Below are positions 51,836 through 60,098 of a DNA stretch of 64,000 nt, one piece after another. A model generated the notes under the pieces. The model was not told where the DNA came from. It saw nothing but the letters and a program-made list of their open reading frames with translations, and searched no databases. The DNA comes from Fibrobacter sp. UWB2 (GTDB taxonomy: Bacteria; Fibrobacterota; Fibrobacteria; Fibrobacterales; Fibrobacteraceae): the NCBI RefSeq assembly GCF_002210425.1, contig NZ_MWQK01000005.1, forward strand, positions 248,001 through 312,000, given 5' to 3'. The position numbers were made by a program, and so were the translations under genes. How positions within the stretch are numbered: the stretch's first letter is position 1; each line of letters starts with the position of its first letter.

Positions 51836-52381
51836 ATGGACGAAAAAGTCATTATAAAGAAGATTCAACAAGGAAGTCGTGAAGCCCTTGGCGTGCTGTG
51901 GAAGTCCCATAGCACGAACGTTCTGAACCTCGCGTTCAGAATGCTCAAGAATCGCGACGAGGCTGAAGACGTCTTGATGGACATTTTCGTCTCAGTTCCA
52001 GGGAAAATCCAAAAGTTCCGCGGCGATAGCGCCCTCAACACCTGGCTATACCGCCTCACCGTCAACGAGTGTTTGATGAGGCTCAGGTCCAAGAAGCGCC
52101 ATGCCGAGCTCGAAGAAGAACATATCGATCTCGTGACGGACTCCGCTCTCGGAAGCAAGCACGAGGAACAAAAGGATTACGACCCGGAACTCTTGGAAAT
52201 TGGTCTGTCAAAGCTCTCCGCCGAAACGCGAAGCATGCTCTGGCTCAAGGACGCCGAAGATCTTGGCATCAAGGACTTATCCGAGATCTACAACATGCCC
52301 GAAGGCACTATCAAGGCAAGGCTTAGCCGAGCAAGAACAGTCGTCAAGAACTTTTTACAGGAGAACCTGAACTATGCATGA
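51836..52381 (+). CDS. ECF-type RNA polymerase sigma factor
   Basis: The 181-residue protein has the ECF two-domain layout: a sigma2 region 'VLNLAFRMLKNRDEAEDVLMDIFVSVPGKIQKFRGDSALNTWLYRLTVNECLMRLR' (quoted only in parts here: 'MLKNRDEAEDVLMDIF') at about residues 20-80, and a sigma4 helix-turn-helix 'GIKDLSEIYNMPEGTIKARLSRAR' (about residues 145-168, seen in part). It directs RNA polymerase to a specific set of promoters. It overlaps the next gene, an apparent anti-sigma factor, by eight bases, and that gene overlaps the metal-sensor-like gene by one. This order suggests that the sigma factor is held inactive and released by an envelope signal. It is divergent from the DUF1538 operon. Confidence 0.92.
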   Translation: MDEKVIIKKIQQGSREALGVLWKSHSTNVLNLAFRMLKNRDEAEDVLMDIFVSVPGKIQKFRGDSALNTWLYRLTVNECLMRLRSKKRHAELEEEHIDLVTDSALGSKHEEQKDYDPELLEIGLSKLSAETRSMLWLKDAEDLGIKDLSEIYNMPEGTIKARLSRARTVVKNFLQENLNYA

Positions 52382-52715
52382 TAAAATCGATTTTTCAAGA
52401 CTCGAAAGAATCGAACCCAGGAAAGGCTCCTGGGAAACCGTCTGCGCTAGACTCGATTCTTCGAACCAAAAGAAGTTCATCAAGTTTATCCAAGCGAGAT
52501 CGCTGTACGCCCTCGCCGCAAGCCTGATTGTCGTCTCGTTCCTCACCGTCTTTACGGTGTACAACTACCTGGATTCCGAAGACATCCTCATGACAAACGT
52601 CGCCTCCGACGAACTCGTCTCGTGGTACGGAAATCTCGGTGAAACAAGCGATGACGAACTTGAAAATTTGGACACATACAAATCCATCAGCTATTTATTA
52701 CAGGAGACTAAATAA
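52374..52715 (+). CDS. Probable anti-sigma factor (single-pass membrane protein)
   Basis: The 113-residue protein has a charged N-terminal domain (residues 1-42, cytosolic), one membrane segment (about residues 44-62, 'LYALAASLIVVSFLTVFTV') and a short periplasmic acidic tail. The layout and the position after an ECF sigma gene are those of small anti-sigma factors; no zinc-binding HxxxCxxC motif is present. Translation is coupled to the sigma gene (overlap of eight bases, GGAG site). It overlaps the following Cys/His-rich gene by one base. Function is inferred from context. Confidence 0.75.
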   Translation: MHDKIDFSRLERIEPRKGSWETVCARLDSSNQKKFIKFIQARSLYALAASLIVVSFLTVFTVYNYLDSEDILMTNVASDELVSWYGNLGETSDDELENLDTYKSISYLLQETK

Positions 52716-53395
52716 TGAACGCATCCACCAAGACCTTCCTCGCAAGCATCATCATTCTCGCTTGTTCTCTCGGATTTGCCATTGGCGCCTTCTGCTTTGC
52801 AGACCGCGGCTTCGGCGCCTCTTGCTGTTCCAAGCAGTCCACATGCACGCCTACGCATAAGCAGTGCGCCTGCAGTTGCGAAAACCATGACTGCGCCAAG
52901 AACGACTGTTCTTGCAACTGCTGCAAGCGCGGCGGAATGCATCACGGCAAGCACCACGGCGAATTCCATGGCGAACGCTTCCACGGCAAGGACTTCCGCG
53001 ATGGCCGCCCTGAAGGTCCGCGCGAACACTTCAAGGAAGGCAAACCGTTCGACAAGAAGTTTGACTTCAAGAAAGGCCCGGGTCCTGAATTCATGGATTC
53101 CATTCTCCAGGTCACGCACGAACAAAAGGCCGCATTCGAATCGCTCCGCTTGAAGACGGATTCCACATTCAAGGAACTCCGCAAGCAGAAAAAAGATGCC
53201 GAAAAGGCTTTGCACGAAGCGCTCGATAGCAATGACGAAAAGCAAATCATCGCAGCCAAAGCAGGTATCCTCAAGGCTCAGGAAGCATTGCTCGACCACA
53301 GAATTAACGGTGTAAAGAACTTCAACAAGATCCTCACCAAGGAACAGCTCGAAAAGTTCAAGAGCTTCCACAAGGATCACCGCAATCATCCCTAG
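52715..53395 (+). CDS. Cys/His-rich periplasmic metal-sensor-like protein (CnrX/ZraP/Spy type)
   Basis: The 226-residue protein has an N-terminal membrane anchor or signal (residues 9-29), then about 35 residues with more than a dozen cysteines (for example 'CCSKQSTC', 'CACSCENHDC', 'CSCNCC'), a Gly/His-rich stretch ('GGMHHGKHHGEFHGERFHG') and a charged helical domain from about residue 128 ('HEQKAAFESLRLKTDSTFKELR', in part). The C-terminal part resembles Spy/CnrX-type metal-responsive helical hairpins ('AKAGILKAQEALLDHRI'). With an ECF sigma and anti-sigma upstream, the set parallels the CnrYXH design, where a periplasmic sensor relays metal to an anti-sigma factor. The metal is unknown; the dense Cys cluster is unusual for that family. 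Confidence 0.8.
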   Translation: MNASTKTFLASIIILACSLGFAIGAFCFADRGFGASCCSKQSTCTPTHKQCACSCENHDCAKNDCSCNCCKRGGMHHGKHHGEFHGERFHGKDFRDGRPEGPREHFKEGKPFDKKFDFKKGPGPEFMDSILQVTHEQKAAFESLRLKTDSTFKELRKQKKDAEKALHEALDSNDEKQIIAAKAGILKAQEALLDHRINGVKNFNKILTKEQLEKFKSFHKDHRNHP

Positions 53396-53427
53396 AATTT
53401 TATTTTCATGATTCCTTGAAAAATAAG

Positions 53428-53460
53428 TCTCCGGTCACCCGACCGGAGGCTTTCTGTTTT
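53428..53460 (+). terminator. Terminator of the ECF operon
   Basis: CTCCGGTC at 53429-53436 pairs perfectly with GACCGGAG at 53441-53448 around an ACCC loop and is followed by a T-rich stretch. Confidence 0.88.
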
Positions 53461-53684
53461 TAAGCATCATCAAAGCCCGATTCGTCCCACATCCGCTCGG
53501 CGCGCGATTCATCCAGATGTTGTTCCGCAGTCTCGGCAATCTTTTCATTGTGGCCACGCAACGCCGCAAACGGGCTGAAAATCTTTGCACGATTCGCCAC
53601 AGACATTCTCGGGTGCTTCATCAAGAAATTCCAGTCATTCCGCGGATACGGCAAGTCGATGATGTCTTTGTAATCGTCAATCAT
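53460..53684 (-). CDS. YolD-like small protein
   Basis: The 74-residue protein contains 'PRMSVANRAKIFSPFAALRGHNEKI' like sequence (about residues 25-48, quoted in part), which has the R-A-x-x-F-x-PFAAL core of YolD-like proteins found beside Y-family polymerases in Gram-positive bacteria. The gene overlaps the stop of the polymerase gene by four bases (ATGA), so they are co-translated. YolD-type proteins are thought to assist or regulate the polymerase in the way UmuD does, but the function is unproven. I assigned the family from a short core only. Confidence 0.65.
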   Translation of the reverse strand: MIDDYKDIIDLPYPRNDWNFLMKHPRMSVANRAKIFSPFAALRGHNEKIAETAEQHLDESRAERMWDESGFDDA

Positions 53685-55081
53685 GCCTTATGCCCTCCGA
53701 TTTGCTGGTTGCGCTCGCGGGTGGTCGCGCCCTCCTGCATATCCATTCCCTTGAAAATGGCGTTCTTGCCAAAGCGCTTCTTGATGGCAATCTGCGCCTG
53801 CATCATCTTCTTTTCGCGTTCAATCTTTTTCACATCCGTGAAGAGGTCATAGCTTTCTTGCGTTGCCTCCAAGACGTTATTCGCTGTGAGATTCAATCGT
53901 TTCACCGTAAGCGACGGATTCATGATGCGGTCTGCAAGTTTCATCACCGCTTCTGCAATTGTCGATGCCGACGAAGTGTAATTCAAGAGCGGAGCCGTCC
54001 CATGTGCAGGCTTCGGGATTTCGCGCCCGTAATTATCGATAACCGTCTCACCGTGATATATTCCCTTGTCCACATTTTCGCGGTCATAGCCCACATGGAG
54101 CGTAAGGCCGTTCGTGACCAAACCTTTCTCGACAAGGTCGAGTGCAAGCGTATCGACCATTTCGCGGATGACGATTTTCGCCTTGGCACAGTCGTATGCA
54201 CAACTTAAAACCTGCCCACCGCCAATGCTATGCGTCTTGGATTTGTACTGTTTGATTTCGGCAATGCCACACGGCTCATAGCCCCACGCATGGTCAATCA
54301 GGATTTCGGCATTCACGCCGAACATCTTGTAAAGCGCATCAGGATGCTTGACACTAGCACGCGCAAGGTCTCCCATCGTAAAAATGCCACGACCGTTATT
54401 CAAGTAGCAATGCGCAAGGCGCTCAGCAATGCCGCGCCCCAATTGCCAAAAGCTCGTAATCGGCCGATGGCCCCAAAGTTCCTTGCGGTACGTCATCTCG
54501 TCGAGTTCTGCAATGCGAACGCCATCAGCATCAGGAGCCACATGCTTCGCCATCACGTCCATCGCAATTTTGCAAAGGTAAAGGTTTGTCCCGATGCCCG
54601 CTGTAGCCGTGATGCCCGTCGTTTCAAGCACATCGCGAATCATGTCTTTGGCAAGTTCCCGCGCCGACTTTTTGTACATCGAAAGGTAATGCGTCAAGTC
54701 GATAAAGCATTCGTCAATGGAATAGACATGGATATCGTCTGCGCTCACGTATTTTAGATAAACGTTAAAAACGCGGGTGGAATATTCCACGTACTTCGCC
54801 ATTTGCGGAGGGGCAACAATATACTCTACATCCTTGCCCGTTTGGCGTTTGACTTCGCGTACTTTTTGGATAACTTCAAAAAGGCGTGCACGCCCTGGAA
54901 TCCCGTAAGCTTTAAGGCTCGGGCTCACCGCAAGACAAATCGTCTTTTCGGTACGGCTCGCATCCGCCACCACAAGATTCGTCGAAAGCGGATCAAGTCC
55001 GCGAAGCACGCACTCCACAGACGCAAAAAACGACTTCAAGTCGATAGCAACATAAGTACGTGTTTCGCGCGGCAATCTCAT
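53681..55081 (-). CDS. Y-family (UmuC/DinB-type) DNA polymerase
   Basis: The 466-residue protein begins 'TYVAIDLKSFFASVECVLRG', the first metal motif and steric-gate region of Y-family polymerases (Asp14, then FF), and continues with 'VYSIDECFIDLTHYL' around residue 115, which holds the second catalytic acidic pair (DE). The middle has the helix-hairpin-helix thumb ('LGRGIAERLAHCY'), and the end is a little-finger domain. Compared with E. coli DinB it has an extra C-terminal segment. It performs translesion synthesis. It pairs with the downstream YolD-like gene, which supports membership of the UvrX/UmuC-like branch rather than DinB. It lies after the GGDEF gene on the same strand, 36 bases away. 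Confidence 0.9.
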   Translation of the reverse strand: MRLPRETRTYVAIDLKSFFASVECVLRGLDPLSTNLVVADASRTEKTICLAVSPSLKAYGIPGRARLFEVIQKVREVKRQTGKDVEYIVAPPQMAKYVEYSTRVFNVYLKYVSADDIHVYSIDECFIDLTHYLSMYKKSARELAKDMIRDVLETTGITATAGIGTNLYLCKIAMDVMAKHVAPDADGVRIAELDEMTYRKELWGHRPITSFWQLGRGIAERLAHCYLNNGRGIFTMGDLARASVKHPDALYKMFGVNAEILIDHAWGYEPCGIAEIKQYKSKTHSIGGGQVLSCAYDCAKAKIVIREMVDTLALDLVEKGLVTNGLTLHVGYDRENVDKGIYHGETVIDNYGREIPKPAHGTAPLLNYTSSASTIAEAVMKLADRIMNPSLTVKRLNLTANNVLEATQESYDLFTDVKKIEREKKMMQAQIAIKKRFGKNAIFKGMDMQEGATTRERNQQIGGHKA

Positions 55082-55117
55082 ACGTCAAATATAGAAATTA
55101 CTGCACAAAAAGACACT

Positions 55118-56491
55118 CTACCGATACTTCAATTCCGGGTGAGCTTCGTAGTAGCCGTTCTTAAAGGCATACATGCGCTCATCAGCTAAACGCATGGCCT
55201 TGCGGATATTCTTCTTGCCATAGCACACGCCAATCGAGAAGCGGACGTTTTCCGTCTTGCCCGACAAGAAGTGCACACGGGCCACGCGATCCTGCACGTC
55301 GTCTTCACTGATCTCGTTCACGAGAATCATGAATTCATCACCGCCTGCGCGGTACACTTCGCCATCGTGGAACACACTCTGCAAAATGGAAGCGGCGGCA
55401 CGCAACATCTTATCGCCCGCGGCATGACCTTGTTCGTCATTCACGCGCTTGAGCCCATTCAAGTCTGCAAAAAGCACACCCTGCGGCACAGGTTCGTTTC
55501 CAGCAACAATGCGGTCCACGCGGTTGTTCATCTCGTTACGGTTTCTAACACTCGTGAGCGTATCAATCGTGCTCAGGATTTTTAATTTATCCAAGAGCAG
55601 ATAGTTCGAAATTTCAGAAGCGAGGAAGAACGTCGTGAGTTCAAGCGTTTCCTTAATCTTCAAAACGTTTTCGACATTGAAGTTCAATGCCCACATGTAA
55701 CCGAGCAGTTCACCGCCATGGCGAAGCGGATATAACACAACAGTCTTTATCCCAGCCTGGTCCAGAGACGCCTTCCAAACCGGATTTTGCTCCAGCAGCT
55801 TTTCCATGTCGTGTTCATCTTTTATAATAATGCAGGTGCTACCGGCAAGCGTATCTGGCCATGTTTGGGCAATCTCATAAAAACCTTGGATATAACGAGA
55901 CATCGGATACAGGCCCGAACCTTCACGGAGAAATTCTGCAAAAGTCGTACACTCATGCTTTTCATCATCCGTCAGCAAGACACAGCAATGGTCGGATCCA
56001 CAAATGGCGCCGATATCCTCAATAACTTCCTGGAACGCCTGTCTAATATTTTGCGACCCGCGCAACTTGATGCATGCCTTGAGAACATCGGCAGCGGTAT
56101 CTGCAGAAAGGTCCGCCATCGCCGAAGAATCCACCTTAGGCGCTACATCGTAGCAATAAATGCAATAGCCGATATTTTCCTGGTCTGAATCCAACGGCAT
56201 AAGGAACATGTTAAGCCAGAGGCCCATCATGTAAAGGTCCACGTAAGCATGGAGCGGCTTGCCGTCGTGAATGCAACGGAAGCAATGGTCTTCGAAATTC
56301 GGATTCTTGGGGAAGCAGGCTTCGTAAGGGCAGCCGGGCTCAAACGGATGGTTCAGCGCCGCCATGTCGTCACAGTGCGCCTTGTTACCCGCGACTACGC
56401 GAATATTCCCATACGTCCCGTCCGGAAAAAATTCGACGGAAACGACGCAGGCCTTCGCTCTATAGTGCGACAACAGAACATCAAAATTCAT
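55118..56491 (-). CDS. GAF-GGDEF diguanylate cyclase
   Basis: The 457-residue protein has a Cys-containing N-terminal domain (about residues 1-130, with 'CPYEACFPKNPNFEDHCFRC'), a GAF-like domain (about 150-300) and a GGDEF domain with an intact active site 'AGGDEFMILVNE' near residue 395 and the usual 'DLNGLKRVNDEQGH'. The RxxD inhibition site is not obvious. It should make cyclic di-GMP. The Cys-rich N-terminal part may sense a metal or redox state, which is speculation. It is close to the Y-family polymerase gene on the same strand. Confidence 0.88.
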   Translation of the reverse strand: MNFDVLLSHYRAKACVVSVEFFPDGTYGNIRVVAGNKAHCDDMAALNHPFEPGCPYEACFPKNPNFEDHCFRCIHDGKPLHAYVDLYMMGLWLNMFLMPLDSDQENIGYCIYCYDVAPKVDSSAMADLSADTAADVLKACIKLRGSQNIRQAFQEVIEDIGAICGSDHCCVLLTDDEKHECTTFAEFLREGSGLYPMSRYIQGFYEIAQTWPDTLAGSTCIIIKDEHDMEKLLEQNPVWKASLDQAGIKTVVLYPLRHGGELLGYMWALNFNVENVLKIKETLELTTFFLASEISNYLLLDKLKILSTIDTLTSVRNRNEMNNRVDRIVAGNEPVPQGVLFADLNGLKRVNDEQGHAAGDKMLRAAASILQSVFHDGEVYRAGGDEFMILVNEISEDDVQDRVARVHFLSGKTENVRFSIGVCYGKKNIRKAMRLADERMYAFKNGYYEAHPELKYR

Positions 56492-56661
56492 ACTTCAACT
56501 CCCCACGATTTTTTTGGCAGGTCTTATTAATATATATCTTTTTAAATAGAATATACCGCCTCACAAGAGAACCAAAGCCGAAAACACGCGATTTTGGCCA
56601 TATTTCCGGTGTTTTTCCGACAACACGGGCACTTAAAACAAGTAAATACTATATTCATTCC

Positions 56662-57009
56662 ATGAAATTTTTGGTCGCCATTATTTTGAGCATTTCACTT
56701 TTGACCGCAGAGAGCTTTGCGACGGTATCGTTACACCCGCCGATGGTTTACGCCGAAAAAGAAGACCGATCGATGGCCGCCGCTGGAGCGACCGAAGAAG
56801 TCGCAGAATCGACCGACGGAATGGTTTACTTAGCACGTTTCTTTTCGGTCTATCTGTTTCTTGGTGGAGTTGTAGCCGCAACTTTCAGCGCAGCAGTCCT
56901 TGGAACAGACGATGATTCCGGTTACAATAAATCTGGAGCCAAAATCGGGCTAGCCGGAAGCATCGGAATGATGGTCCTGGGCGGTTTCTGCATGTACTGG
57001 TCTTTCTAG
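56662..57009 (+). CDS. Small exported membrane protein, unknown
   Basis: The 115-residue product has a Sec-type signal peptide (hydrophobic residues 3-20, cleavage near FA-TV) and two membrane segments in the C-terminal half (about residues 56-82 and 95-113). The N-terminal part is acidic and Ala-rich. I do not recognise a family. Its stop is six bases from the convergent Gln/Asn-rich gene at 57016. The only support for expression is the clean start and signal peptide. Confidence 0.65.
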   Translation: MKFLVAIILSISLLTAESFATVSLHPPMVYAEKEDRSMAAAGATEEVAESTDGMVYLARFFSVYLFLGGVVAATFSAAVLGTDDDSGYNKSGAKIGLAGSIGMMVLGGFCMYWSF

Positions 57010-57015
57010 CCAGCC

Positions 57016-57723
57016 TTACCAATCCTTAGCAGGTCTTACCTGGCCGCGGACGGGTTTCCAGGGCTTGCGTTCGCCGTTCTGTTCGTCAAAGTCTTTGAGG
57101 AGCTGGGCGGCTTCTTCAGGAGTCATTTCACCAGGTTGAAGCGGCTGCTGTTCCGGTTCACCGCCGTTACTGTCGCTGGAATTCCCTTCGGACTGTTCAG
57201 GCTGTTGCTGCTCTCCGGCACCGCCATTGCTATCGGAACTTTGCTGTTGACTGTCACTCGATTGACCATTCTGACCTTGATTCTGTTGATCTTGGTTTTG
57301 GTCATTCTGGGCGCTAGATGAGCTCTGGTCGCCATTCTGGTTCTGATTCTGCTGATCTTGATTCTGCTGATCTTTATTCTGGTCTTGGTTTTGCTTGTCC
57401 TGATTCTGATCCTGGTTTTGATCCTGATTATTCTGATCTTGATTCTGGTCGTTCTTAGGATCGTTCTTCTTATTTTCGTTTTGCTGCTCGTTTTTCGCTT
57501 CGTGAATACGGTCGAGGAGCATCTGCAATTTCTGATCGTTCGGGTAGTATTGCAAGCCTTCGTTGCAAGTGATTTCTGCCGTCGGCAAGCGGTTTTCAAT
57601 GTACTGGAACGCCGCATCGCCATAGTAAGCCGAAGCAGACTTCGGAGCCGCGAATGCAACGGATGCAAGGAACAAAGTTACAGACGAGAGACGAATGACG
57701 AGAGAGGAGAGAGACTGCTTCAT
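57016..57723 (-). CDS. Gln/Asn/Asp-rich protein with BatC-like C-terminus
   Basis: The 235-residue product has a signal peptide (about residues 8-26, cleavage near FA-AP), a TPR-like stretch (about 30-75) and a very low-complexity region (about 80-195) of Gln, Asn and Asp with repeated QNQDQ units. The C-terminus 'MTPEEAAQLLKDFDEQNGE' and the final basic 'VRPAKDW' match the end of BatC-type TPR proteins in the Bacteroides aerotolerance (Bat) operons. Start ATG 57723 has a strong GGAGGTGATCTA leader and overlaps the stop of the upstream TPR gene by one base. The low-complexity part gives biased composition, also visible as Ile/Leu-rich open frames on the other strand. Confidence 0.8.
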   Translation of the reverse strand: MKQSLSSLVIRLSSVTLFLASVAFAAPKSASAYYGDAAFQYIENRLPTAEITCNEGLQYYPNDQKLQMLLDRIHEAKNEQQNENKKNDPKNDQNQDQNNQDQNQDQNQDKQNQDQNKDQQNQDQQNQNQNGDQSSSSAQNDQNQDQQNQGQNGQSSDSQQQSSDSNGGAGEQQQPEQSEGNSSDSNGGEPEQQPLQPGEMTPEEAAQLLKDFDEQNGERKPWKPVRGQVRPAKDW

Positions 57724-58472
57724 TAGATCACCTCCAGGTCGTTGTCGGTGTTGCTGGCGTCAATCTTCGTCTTGGGCTTGCGGCCGGCCTTGATTTCGAT
57801 GACGTCGTCAATGCGCTGCACGTGGCCGCTCAACTGGCTTGCGGTCTCGTCTTCGGCAATCAGGTTCTCGAGCATCTGCTTGCCTTCGGCATACTTGCCA
57901 TCCTTGCAAAGCTGGAGCGCACGAGCCAAGACCTGCTTTGCATTATCGCTCAGCGGAGGTTGTTTCTGGTCGTTCTGATTTTGGTTCTGGTCCTTGTTTT
58001 CTTTTTGCTTGTCGAGTTCTTCCTTAAGCTTGCGCTGGACAATTTCCACGTTCTTCTTCGCATTTTCGAAATCGTTGTCTAGGTCAATCGCCTTTTTCAG
58101 ATAAGCAACCGATTCTCGCCAGGCCGCAATGCGAGCACTCGGTTCTTGAGCCTTCTCGCCCACGCGGAAATACGTATTGGCCAGATTGTACGCCGCCTTA
58201 GCAGCCATATTCTTGTCCGGCATGCGCACGGCACTTTCAAGTTCCTTCTTGGCTTCTTCAAAATTGCCGAGCTTGTACTGGCACGTTCCAATGTTGTAGA
58301 ACAAAAGCGGATTTGCGGGCTCCGCTTCGCGGGCCTTCATGTACTTTTCGAGCGCGCCGGCATAATCGCCAGCGGCAAAGAGCTTATTGCCATCGTTAAT
58401 CGGCCGGGCAAACGAAGCCACAGCCATAAGCATCGACAAAGAACAAATCTTAAATACAGTAGAAATTCGCAT
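57723..58472 (-). CDS. TPR protein, BatE/BatC-like
   Basis: The 249-residue product has a signal peptide (about residues 5-22) and TPR units: 'GDYAGALEKYMKAREAEPANPLLFYN' (in part), 'FNIGTCQYKLGNFEEAKKELESA' type and 'AYNLANTYFRVGEKAQEPSA'. A short Gln/Asn-rich insert (about residues 165-175) precedes a C-terminal helical domain. The arrangement with the next gene is that of the TPR pair in Bat operons; the MoxR, DUF58 and VWA members of that operon are not adjacent. Start ATG 58472 has an AAGAAG site; a GTG six bases upstream is an alternative. Confidence 0.82.
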   Translation of the reverse strand: MRISTVFKICSLSMLMAVASFARPINDGNKLFAAGDYAGALEKYMKAREAEPANPLLFYNIGTCQYKLGNFEEAKKELESAVRMPDKNMAAKAAYNLANTYFRVGEKAQEPSARIAAWRESVAYLKKAIDLDNDFENAKKNVEIVQRKLKEELDKQKENKDQNQNQNDQKQPPLSDNAKQVLARALQLCKDGKYAEGKQMLENLIAEDETASQLSGHVQRIDDVIEIKAGRKPKTKIDASNTDNDLEVI

Positions 58473-58523
58473 ATTCACACTTCTTATTCTTTTTCGAACA
58501 CCAATATATCAAATTTCAACTTC

Positions 58524-60098
58524 TCAGAGTAATTTTGCGGGGTATGCTACAATATATTTTCCAAAATTACGAACCGAAAAGCCACGCTGTTCAAACCAAG
58601 AAAGTCTAGAATCCTTGTTTTCCATAAGATAAACCGCTTGCGTATCGGCATTATCCAAATCAAACGTGAAAACATAGCGGTCAAATTCGTGCACGTAGAG
58701 GAATGCGCTCGGGAAATTCGTGTAGCGGACCGTCGAAAGGTAAGAATTCAGGTCCACCTTGCCGTAAAAAAGCACTCGCGGGTAGCTTACGCCCGGGTCC
58801 ACATAAATTTTATCACCCGGTTTCGACTGCGACTGTGCAAATTCCATGGCATCGCCAATGCCTTCGCAGAATGGATTTGCAATCTGGTCCTTATAAATCG
58901 TAAAGTATTCTCGCTCAAAATTTGCAAAGCATAAGAGATACGCGACCAGCGGAACGCAAATCAACTTCGGGTGGATATAGCTAAACGCGATAATAATCCC
59001 TTGCGCAGCCATGACGATAATCGGGATAAAAATCAAGTTCACGCGATTGACATTGACGCTAATTAAAATTCCAATCGTAAAAGCGGCGAGCAGCCAGGCA
59101 AGCATAAAGAACGGGAGCCCAAGCTTGCGCGCTTTCACATCACGCACGACCTGCCAAATGTTTTCGACAAGGCCGACAAAGAAAAACGCAAGCGTCACCG
59201 GATAGAAAAGCCCAAAATTGCGGATGCAATTCCACGGGAGTCCATCGGACTGGTTCTTCAAAATGTTCCAAAGGTTCATGAAATTTTCGGGAATCTTTTG
59301 GAACGAAATTTCGCTTGCACGGAAATAAACAAGCTTCGGGATGCTGATAAACGGCAAGCGGATTTCATTGATGACGCCCTTGTTCACGAGCATAAAAAGC
59401 ATGAGCGGGAGCGCAAGTGCAGCAAGCACGCCAAGCGAAATCCAAGTGTAACGATTGTTGTGAATAGACTTTGTCCAAAGAGCATAAAGTACGTTCAACA
59501 AGATGATGAACGGAACGGCCACCCAGATGGTCGCATACGCATAAAGCGAGAGTCCATAAAACGCAGCCGAGGCAATCAAGAACTTCGGCTTTTCAAGGCC
59601 TTTCACAAAGAAGAAAAGTCCGAACAGCACAAAGCCCGGCGCCAAGTTCGATTCAAGCGCCCAGCGCGAAAGCATCACGTGCCACGGAGAAATCGCAAGC
59701 AAAAGTGTTGCTCCCAAAGCAAAGCGTTCGCTCGAGAATCGGCGCACCAAGAAGTAAACCGCCGCAAGCGACAAGAGGCCCACCAAAAGCATCGGCAAAC
59801 GGATCACCCAGACATGCATCCCGAAGAGCGCCACAAACGGAATCATCAAATACGATTCGAGAGCGTTCATGCCGGAACCCCAGGCAGTCAAGTAAACCGG
59901 TAAGCGGTAGCCGTAAGAATCAGCAGCGTGGTGCAAGAGCGTATAGGCGTTATAGCCCGCAAAAGCTTCGTCCTGGTTGATATCGCCCGGCACAGAGCCG
60001 AACATATAGACACGAGCAAACGTCCCCAACAGCAAAATTGCGGCAAAGACAAATTGCGCAGCCGTTCGCGATTTCAGCCAAGCAAGAACCCTGTCCAT
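58524..60098 (-). CDS. GT-C-fold membrane glycosyltransferase (GT39/ArnT-like)
   Basis: The 524-residue integral membrane protein has about eleven hydrophobic segments and a conserved first periplasmic loop 'FGSVPGDINQDEAFAGYNAY', where the acidic pair after GDIN is the catalytic signature of GT-C protein mannosyltransferase/ArnT-type enzymes. A periplasmic C-terminal domain of about 150 residues follows. It transfers a sugar or related group from a polyprenyl-phosphate donor to an acceptor on the periplasmic side. The acceptor is unknown. It overlaps the upstream NPCBM-bearing gene by one base. Confidence 0.88.
   Translation of the reverse strand: MDRVLAWLKSRTAAQFVFAAILLLGTFARVYMFGSVPGDINQDEAFAGYNAYTLLHHAADSYGYRLPVYLTAWGSGMNALESYLMIPFVALFGMHVWVIRLPMLLVGLLSLAAVYFLVRRFSSERFALGATLLLAISPWHVMLSRWALESNLAPGFVLFGLFFFVKGLEKPKFLIASAAFYGLSLYAYATIWVAVPFIILLNVLYALWTKSIHNNRYTWISLGVLAALALPLMLFMLVNKGVINEIRLPFISIPKLVYFRASEISFQKIPENFMNLWNILKNQSDGLPWNCIRNFGLFYPVTLAFFFVGLVENIWQVVRDVKARKLGLPFFMLAWLLAAFTIGILISVNVNRVNLIFIPIIVMAAQGIIIAFSYIHPKLICVPLVAYLLCFANFEREYFTIYKDQIANPFCEGIGDAMEFAQSQSKPGDKIYVDPGVSYPRVLFYGKVDLNSYLSTVRYTNFPSAFLYVHEFDRYVFTFDLDNADTQAVYLMENKDSRLSWFEQRGFSVRNFGKYIVAYPAKLL

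Noticed and set aside
57136-57480. Hydrophobic Ile/Leu/Val-rich open frames on the plus strand that look like membrane proteins
   Set aside because: They are the reverse reading of the Gln/Asn/Asp-rich tract of the BatC-like gene. The composition is an artefact of that tract.
57130-57480. Short repeated units that might be a CRISPR or tandem-repeat array
   Set aside because: The repeat is degenerate, in frame, and encodes QNQDQ units. There are no spacers of constant length and no cas genes.
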